Source: DATBLE01 sp963719325 (GTDB lineage Bacteria > Actinomycetota > Thermoleophilia > Gaiellales > Gaiellaceae). Taken from it: a DNA stretch of 64,000 nucleotides. Where the stretch lies: assembly GCA_963719325.1 (NCBI GenBank), contig CAVRBW010000017.1, forward strand, positions 35,689-99,688, given 5' to 3'. Below the pieces are notes generated by a model, which was given only the letters and a program-made list of their open reading frames with translations, did not search any database and was not told the DNA's origin. Shown in pieces: positions 58,981 through 64,000 of this stretch. The position numbers and the translations under genes were made by a program. The stretch's first letter is position 1, and each line of letters starts with the position of its first letter.

Positions 58981-59571
58981 ATGAGCCTCGACGTCGGCAC
59001 GACCGCGCTCCTTCTGATCGACATCCAGAACGACTACTGGCTCCCGCCTCGCGAGCCGCGGGAGCAGTTCGTCTCGGCGGCTCGGGAGCTGCTGGAGCTG
59101 GCGCGGGACACCGGGATGCTCGTCGTACACGTCCAGCATGCGCGGCGCGGTGGAGGGAAGGGCGGATTCCAGCCCGGCACGGCCGGCTTCGAGATCCACG
59201 AGTGCGTGCGACCGCTCGCCGACGAGCCGCGGGTCGTGAAGCACACGCCCGGCTCCTTCTACGAGACCGATCTGGACGAGGTGCTGCGCTCGGGCGGGAT
59301 CGAGAGCCTCGTCATCGCCGGGATGCAGACCCAGAAATGCTGCGACACGACCACCCGTGAGGCCAGCGCGCGCGGCTACCGCTGCCTGTACGTCGCCGAC
59401 GCCGTCGAGACCTTCGACCTCGTCGGGCCGGACGGCAGCGTCGTCGGTCGGGACGAGATCGCCCGCGTGACGTTCGCCGCCCTCCACAACGGCTTCGCCG
59501 AGGTTGTCCGCCTCGAAGAGCTGAAGCAGCTCCTGGCGGTACCCGCCGCTCCCGCTGCGACCTCGCGCTGA
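58981..59571 (+). CDS. Cysteine hydrolase (isochorismatase family)
   Basis: 196 residues: Asp in ALLLIDIQNDYW, Lys in RVVKHTPGSFYETDL and the nucleophile Cys in GMQTQKCCDTTTREASARGY give the complete Asp-Lys-Cys triad. Members hydrolyse N-carbamoyl compounds, maleamate, nicotinamide or ureidoacrylate. Located 50 bases after the VOC dioxygenase; hydrolysis of an amide made by ring opening is a plausible pairing. Confidence 0.9.
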   Translation: MSLDVGTTALLLIDIQNDYWLPPREPREQFVSAARELLELARDTGMLVVHVQHARRGGGKGGFQPGTAGFEIHECVRPLADEPRVVKHTPGSFYETDLDEVLRSGGIESLVIAGMQTQKCCDTTTREASARGYRCLYVADAVETFDLVGPDGSVVGRDEIARVTFAALHNGFAEVVRLEELKQLLAVPAAPAATSR

Positions 59572-59630
59572 CTCGCGTCGTCACGGTGGACGAGGTGGCG
59601 CACGAGGATGGGCTGTACGCTCGACGCGTC

Positions 59631-61157
59631 GTGCGCCGGCTCGTCGCCGTCCTGATCCTGCCACTCGCCGTTTGCTCGGCGGCTGCCGGCGGGACGAATG
59701 AGAAGATCCCGGCGGCGATGCGCGGGATCGTTCCGAAGCCGCAGTCCGTGACGCCCGCGCCCGGGACCTTCACGCTCGGCCCGAAAGCACGCGTCGTCGT
59801 CTCCGGCGATCTCGCTCCGGTCGGCCGCTATCTGGCAACCCTGTTGCGAGCCTCCACCAAGTACCGGATTCCGGTGACGGGGGCGGCGCCGCGGGACGGC
59901 GACATCGTCCTCGAGGCGGCGCCGGCCGACATCGGAACCGGCGAGGCATACGGACTCACGATTGCAGAGGACCGGATCACGATCGCCGGCGCGCGTCCTG
60001 CCGGCGCCTTCTACGGCGTGCAGACGTTGCGACAGCTCCTGCCGCTCAAGGCTCCGTGGCGAGTCCCGGCCGGCTCGATCGTCGACGCGCCCCGCTTCGC
60101 CTGGCGCGGGGCGATGCTCGACGTCGCGCGCCACTTCTTCGGGGTCGCCGACGTCGAGCGGTTCATCGACCTGATGGCGGCATACAAGCTGAATCGCCTG
60201 CACCTCCACCTCTCCGACGACCAGGGCTGGCGCATCTCGATGCGGTCGTGGCCGAGACTCACCACGCACGGCGGCTCGACAGCCGTCGGCGGCGGCCCGG
60301 GCGGCTACTACACGCAGCAGCAGTACCGCCGGCTGGTCGCCTACGCTCAGAGCCGCTTCGTCACGATCGTGCCGGAGATCGACATGCCCGGGCACGTCGA
60401 GGCCGCCCTCTCCTCGTATCCGGAGCTCAGCTGCGACGGCAAGGAACGGCCGCTCTTCACGGGGATCGACGTCGGCTTCAGCTCGCTCTGCACGACCAAG
60501 ACGGTCACCTATGACTTCATCGACCAGGTCGTCGGCGAGCTCGCCGCGCTCACGCCGGGCGCGTGGCTCCACATCGGGGGTGACGAGGCGATGGCGACCA
60601 AGCCCGCCGACTACATTCGGTTCATCGAGCGCGTGCAGCGGATCGTCCGCAGGCACGGCAAGCAGCTGCTCGGGTGGGAGGAGATCGCCCGGGCGACGCT
60701 GCCGCCGCAAACCGTCGTCCAGCACTGGAACGTCGACCCGCTGAAATCGGCGCTGTCGGCTCAGGCGGTGAAACAGGGAGCCAAGGTGATCATGTCGCCG
60801 GCCGCAAAGACCTACCTGGACATGAAGTACAGCCGGACGACGCGTCTCGGCCTCAGGTGGGCCGGGTTCACGAGCGTTCGCGACTCGTACACGTGGGATC
60901 CCGGCACGCTGCTTCGCGGAGTCAAGGAAACCGATGTTCTCGGGGTCGAGGCGCCGCTCTGGTCGGAGACGCTGAAGACGGCCGCCGACATCGACTACAT
61001 GGCCTTCCCGCGACTGATCGGGATCGCGGAGATCGGCTGGTCGCCGCGAACCGGTCGCAGCTGGCGGGAGTACAGCACTCGCCTCGGGGCGCAGGGGCCG
61101 CGCCTGCGGTCGATGGGCGTACGGTTCTACCGCTCGCCCGAGATCCCGTGGAAGTAG
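59631..61157 (+). CDS. Exported beta-N-acetylhexosaminidase (GH20)
   Basis: 508 residues from GTG 59631, which places VRRLVAVLILPLAVCSAAAG as a signal peptide; GTG 59586 is an in-frame alternative. An N-terminal GH20b domain is followed by the catalytic barrel with FAWRGAMLDVARHFFGVADV, NRLHLHLSDDQGWRI, IVPEIDMPGHVEA and the catalytic Asp-Glu in LHIGGDEAMA. It would remove terminal GlcNAc/GalNAc from chitin or glycan fragments outside the cell. Confidence 0.93.
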   Translation: MRRLVAVLILPLAVCSAAAGGTNEKIPAAMRGIVPKPQSVTPAPGTFTLGPKARVVVSGDLAPVGRYLATLLRASTKYRIPVTGAAPRDGDIVLEAAPADIGTGEAYGLTIAEDRITIAGARPAGAFYGVQTLRQLLPLKAPWRVPAGSIVDAPRFAWRGAMLDVARHFFGVADVERFIDLMAAYKLNRLHLHLSDDQGWRISMRSWPRLTTHGGSTAVGGGPGGYYTQQQYRRLVAYAQSRFVTIVPEIDMPGHVEAALSSYPELSCDGKERPLFTGIDVGFSSLCTTKTVTYDFIDQVVGELAALTPGAWLHIGGDEAMATKPADYIRFIERVQRIVRRHGKQLLGWEEIARATLPPQTVVQHWNVDPLKSALSAQAVKQGAKVIMSPAAKTYLDMKYSRTTRLGLRWAGFTSVRDSYTWDPGTLLRGVKETDVLGVEAPLWSETLKTAADIDYMAFPRLIGIAEIGWSPRTGRSWREYSTRLGAQGPRLRSMGVRFYRSPEIPWK

Positions 61158-61164
61158 CCCGGCC

Positions 61165-61770
61165 GTGACGCACCTCCTTGCCTTCCTCGGCGTCTCGATC
61201 GTCGTCATCGTCACTCCGGGGCAGGACACGGCGCTGACGATCAGGAACACGCTCACGGCCGGACGCCCGGGTGGGCTCCTGACTGCCGTCGGCGTGTCGT
61301 CCGGCCAGGCGGTCTGGGCGCTGGTCGCGGCCGGCGGGGTGGCGGCGCTCTTGCGTGCCTCCGAGCCGGCGTTTCTGGTCGTCAGGCTCGTCGGCGCCGC
61401 CTACCTGCTGTATCTCGGACTTCAGGCGCTTCGCGCGGCGCTACGCCGGCACGACGTCGACCATCGCGTCGCAGGTCGCCCTCGGCGGGGGTTCGCGCCG
61501 CTTCGGCAAGGCCTGATCAGCAATCTCGGCAACCCGAAGATGGCGATCTTCTTCACGAGCCTGCTCCCGCAGTTCGGCGGCACGTTTCCTGCTCTGCTCG
61601 CGCTCGGGATCGTCTTCTGCGCGATGACGCTTCTCTGGCTGAGCGCCTACGCGGTCCTGGTCGCGAAGGCCGGCGACGTGCTGCGCCGGTCGAAGGTGCG
61701 CCGTGCGCTCGACGCCTGCACCGGCGCCGTGCTCGTCGCCTTCGGCCTCCGGCTCGCAACCGAACGCTAG
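61165..61770 (+). CDS. LysE/RhtB-family amino acid exporter
   Basis: 201 residues, six hydrophobic segments, with the family motifs VVIVTPGQDTALTIRNTLTA (GPG-type N-terminal motif), GAAYLLYLGLQALRAAL and GLISNLGNPKMAIFFTSLLP. It would export an amino acid or its derivative. GTG start 8 bases after the GH20 gene. The IS481-type element begins 7 bases after its stop. Confidence 0.92.
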   Translation: MTHLLAFLGVSIVVIVTPGQDTALTIRNTLTAGRPGGLLTAVGVSSGQAVWALVAAGGVAALLRASEPAFLVVRLVGAAYLLYLGLQALRAALRRHDVDHRVAGRPRRGFAPLRQGLISNLGNPKMAIFFTSLLPQFGGTFPALLALGIVFCAMTLLWLSAYAVLVAKAGDVLRRSKVRRALDACTGAVLVAFGLRLATER

Positions 61771-61776
61771 ATCACC

Positions 61777-62842
61777 TGTCTAGATGTAGTTCCTGAGCAC
61801 GTTGGTTCGGTTCATCCGGGCCGCCTTGGAGGCTGAGTGCTGTCGAAGGCAATCAGTCCCAAGGAGGCGACCCGGATGGATCTGCACGGTAACGCGGCTC
61901 TCAGTTGGAGCGGCAGGCGTGAGCTCGCCCGTCGCGTGGTTGAGGAGGGATGGACGCTGGCGAGGGCGGCCGAGGCCGCCGGCGTCAGCGTCCGCTGTGC
62001 GCGTAAGTGGGTGAGCCGCTACCGGACGGGCGACCGCGATCTGTTCGATCGCTCCTCTGCCCCGCAGCGGGTCGCGAACCGCACTCCAGCAGAGCGGGTG
62101 GCGATAATCGTCAAGCTGCGACGTTTGCGGATGACGGCGGCCGAGATCGCCGAGACGCTCGCGATGCCGCTCTCGACGGTTTCGGGGATCCTGACCAGGA
62201 TCGGGCTCGGTCGGCTGGGCCGGCTCGGGCTCGAGCCGGCCGTTCGCTATGAGCGCTCGCGGCCGGGCGAGCTCGTCCACGTCGATGTCAAGAAGCTCGG
62301 CCGGATCGTCGGCGGCGCCGGCAAACGCTGGCGCAGCAACAGCTACCAGCACTACACGGGCAGCTACACCGACGCGGCAGGGCGCGTCCACAACAAAGCG
62401 GGCTGGGAGTACGTGCACGTCGCGGTCGACGACTACAGCCGCCTCGCCTACGCCGAGGTCCTCCCTGATGAGAAAGCAGCGACCGCCGTCGGTTTCCTGC
62501 GCCGCGCCGTCCGCTTCTACGGCCGCTACGGCATCCGCGTCGAAGCAGTCCTCAGCGACAACGGCCCCGCCTACATCTCGATCGCCCACCGGATCGCCTG
62601 CCGACGCATGCGCCTCAAGCACCTCCGTACCCGCCCCTACCGGCCGCAGACAAACGGCAAAGCAGAGCGCTTCATCCGCACGATGCTCGCCGCCTGGGCG
62701 TACAGCGCCATCTACCGCTCAAGCCGCGAACGCACCGCGGCCCTTGACGGCTGGCTCTTCCACTACAACCATCGACGCAGACACTGAGCCCTCGGCCACC
62801 AACCCCCGGCCAGCAGAACCAACCTGCTCGGGTCTCTAGACG
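61777..62842 (+). mobile_element. IS481-family insertion sequence
   Basis: Imperfect terminal inverted repeats are TGTCTAGATGTAGTTCCTGA with GCACGTTGGTTC at the left (61777 on) and, read inward from 62842, CGTCTAGAGACCCGAGCAGG with TTGGTTC at the right. About 1066 bp, usual for the family. One transposase ORF. No clear target duplication is visible in the flanks. The element sits between the LysE gene and the antiporter gene, and its right end supplies the antiporter stop codon. Confidence 0.85.
61876..62787 (+). CDS. IS481-family transposase, C-terminus cut by a stop codon
   Basis: 303 residues. N-terminal helix-turn-helix (WTLARAAEAAGVSVRCARKW), then a DDE core: Asp in LVHVDVKKLG, Asp in VLSDNGPAYIS and Glu in NGKAERFIRTMLAAWAY. 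AAGGAGG lies 8 bases before the ATG at 61876. It stops at YNHRRRH, whereas the same frame continues ALGHQPPASRTNLLGS, the usual IS481 ending. A TGA stands where Ser/Thr is normal. The missing 16 residues may or may not be needed. Confidence 0.9.
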   Translation: MDLHGNAALSWSGRRELARRVVEEGWTLARAAEAAGVSVRCARKWVSRYRTGDRDLFDRSSAPQRVANRTPAERVAIIVKLRRLRMTAAEIAETLAMPLSTVSGILTRIGLGRLGRLGLEPAVRYERSRPGELVHVDVKKLGRIVGGAGKRWRSNSYQHYTGSYTDAAGRVHNKAGWEYVHVAVDDYSRLAYAEVLPDEKAATAVGFLRRAVRFYGRYGIRVEAVLSDNGPAYISIAHRIACRRMRLKHLRTRPYRPQTNGKAERFIRTMLAAWAYSAIYRSSRERTAALDGWLFHYNHRRRH

Positions 62843-64000
62843 TCGAGCCGGGCGTCCTCCAGGTCGAGGTCGCGCTGGATGAGGTTCATCACCTCGTCGT
62901 TGATCCGCCCTTGCGCGTCGAAGGGCGAGCACCTCGCGGCGTTCGGCCTCGAGGAGCTCACGCCGCAGCCGCTGATACGCCTCTGAGCGCGCTTCGATCG
63001 CGCCGTCGTCCTGGTCGTCGAACCGCGCCGCGAAGCGGCTGCGGCGGAACTGGTACAGGCCGCGCATTCGCTCGGCCGTGTCGTCGCGCACCCACTCCTC
63101 GCCGACGAGCTCCTCGAGCCGGCCCAACGCCGCCTCTGCTGCGCGGATCCGGGCCTTCGTCTCCTCCTTCGCCACCAGGCCGTCGTCCTCGAGGCGCAGC
63201 AGCCGGATCACCGCGGGGAGGGTGAGGCCTTGGAGCACCAGCGTCGCGAGGATGACGCAGAAGGCCAGGTAGATGACGAGCTGGCGTTCGGGGAAGGGCT
63301 CCCCGGCATCGGTCGTCAACGGCAGCGCAAGCGCGGCGGCCAGCGAGACGGCGCCGCGCAGGCCGGCCCAGCCGAGCAGGGTCGGGTACTGCCACGGCGG
63401 GTACGGATCTCGTTCGCGTATGCGCGGGAAAGCAGGCGAGGGAGATAGGTTGCGGGGTAAATCCAGACGTACCGAGTGACGACCACGGCGGCGCTGACGA
63501 CGACCGCGTCGGCGATCAGAGAGCCGGTCGAGTGCCCGGAGAGACCGTCGAGGATCGGCCTGAGCTGGAGCCCGACGAGCCCGAAGAGCAGGGCGTTGAG
63601 GAGGAAGACGAGGATCTCCCAGACGGCGTCGCCTTGCAAGCGGGTCTGAACGGTGGTCAGCTCCGGCGTATACCAGCCGACGTAGACGCCCACAGTCACA
63701 GCCGCGAGCACCGCAGAGACGTGGGCGGCCTCGGCCGGCAGGTAGGCGAAGTAGCCGGAGAACAGGGCGATCGCGATCTCGGTTGGCGAGTGATCGAGCC
63801 GCCGCCTGACCTGCCGGATCACGAAGCCGACCCCGAGGCCGATTCCGATCCCGCCCAGGACCGTCAGCACGAAGTGCCACGAGGCGTTCCAGAGGGAGAA
63901 GCTCCCGGTGAGGACGGCGGCGACCGCGAAGCGATAGGCGACCAGGGCCGTCGCGTCGTTGATCAGGCTCTCGCCCTCGATCACGGCGACGATTCGCCGC
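62836..64000 (-). CDS. CPA1-type Na+/H+ antiporter, partial, two frameshifts
   Basis: The 5' end lies beyond the window. Visible are VIEGESLINDATALVAYRFA (the conserved ESLxNDAT motif of CPA1), helices to YVWIYPATYLPRL, then after a frame change near 63415 GWAGLRGAVSLAAALALPL and LVIYLAFCVILATLVLQGLT. A cytoplasmic tail with coiled-coil character (ARIRAAEAALGRLEEL) follows. A second frame change near 62925 leads to INDEVMNLIQRDLDLEDARL and a TAG inside the IS right end. Each break is one base. It exchanges Na+ or K+ for H+. Confidence 0.87.

Noticed and set aside
61771..62850. Target-site duplication flanking the IS481-type element
   Set aside because: The bases outside the two inverted repeats do not match over any convincing length.

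Overview
The window is about 64 kb of very GC-rich DNA, with frequent GTG/TTG starts, strong GGAGG ribosome binding sites and many 1-4 nt stop/start overlaps. This fits a free-living, high-GC Gram-positive soil bacterium. I infer Actinomycetota, possibly Thermoleophilia, from protein character alone; no rRNA, tRNA or marker gene is present to prove it. I see no CRISPR array, prophage or replication origin.

Layout. 1-8.3 kb: the tail of an acyl-CoA synthetase, a DMT permease, an NTF2-like protein, a first branched-chain-amino-acid-type (Liv) ABC importer (LivF, a LivM-LivG fusion, LivH, binding protein) and an amidase remnant. Almost every gene here carries single-base frameshifts. 8.3-22.3 kb: an oxidative catabolic island. 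It holds a Zn alcohol dehydrogenase, an alpha/beta hydrolase and a luciferase-like monooxygenase on one strand. Divergent from these are a flavin reductase, RibBA and a PobA-like hydroxylase. A second FAD hydroxylase, an SDR, a phosphotriesterase-like hydrolase, an HpaB-type monooxygenase and a bicupin follow. 22.2-28.9 kb: a second, intact Liv importer, another flavin reductase and a GntR regulator. 29-41.4 kb: a covalent-flavin oxidase, a core-MetE methyltransferase, a 3-hydroxyisobutyrate-dehydrogenase-like enzyme, an M24 protein, an amidohydrolase, a 2-oxoacid/acetoin dehydrogenase set (E1alpha, E2, E1beta) split by a regulator and an SDR, and an NmrA protein. 41.4-48.1 kb: a ribose-type ABC importer co-transcribed with a flavoprotein dehydrogenase. 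48.2-50.5 kb: a BBE-like oxidase and a methyltransferase. 50.5-53.7 kb: a GT2/GT39/GtrA envelope glycosylation trio. 53.7-57.9 kb: a truncated kinase remnant beside a VapBC-type toxin-antitoxin pair, a DUF1684 protein, and a small ORF, barrel protein, response regulator and histidine kinase operon. 58-64 kb: a VOC dioxygenase, cysteine hydrolase, GH20 hexosaminidase, LysE exporter, an IS481-family element and a frameshifted Na+/H+ antiporter cut by the window edge.

Working together: three importers, two flavin reductases, a local riboflavin gene and at least seven flavin-dependent oxidases or oxygenases suggest uptake and stepwise oxidation of aromatic or heterocyclic compounds. The substrate cannot be read from sequence.

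Two non-coding signals stand out. One is a family of GC-rich hairpin repeats that in several copies sits between a Shine-Dalgarno-like tract and the start codon. The other is a GTTCA-N7-TTGACA promoter arrangement found before several of the catabolic operons.
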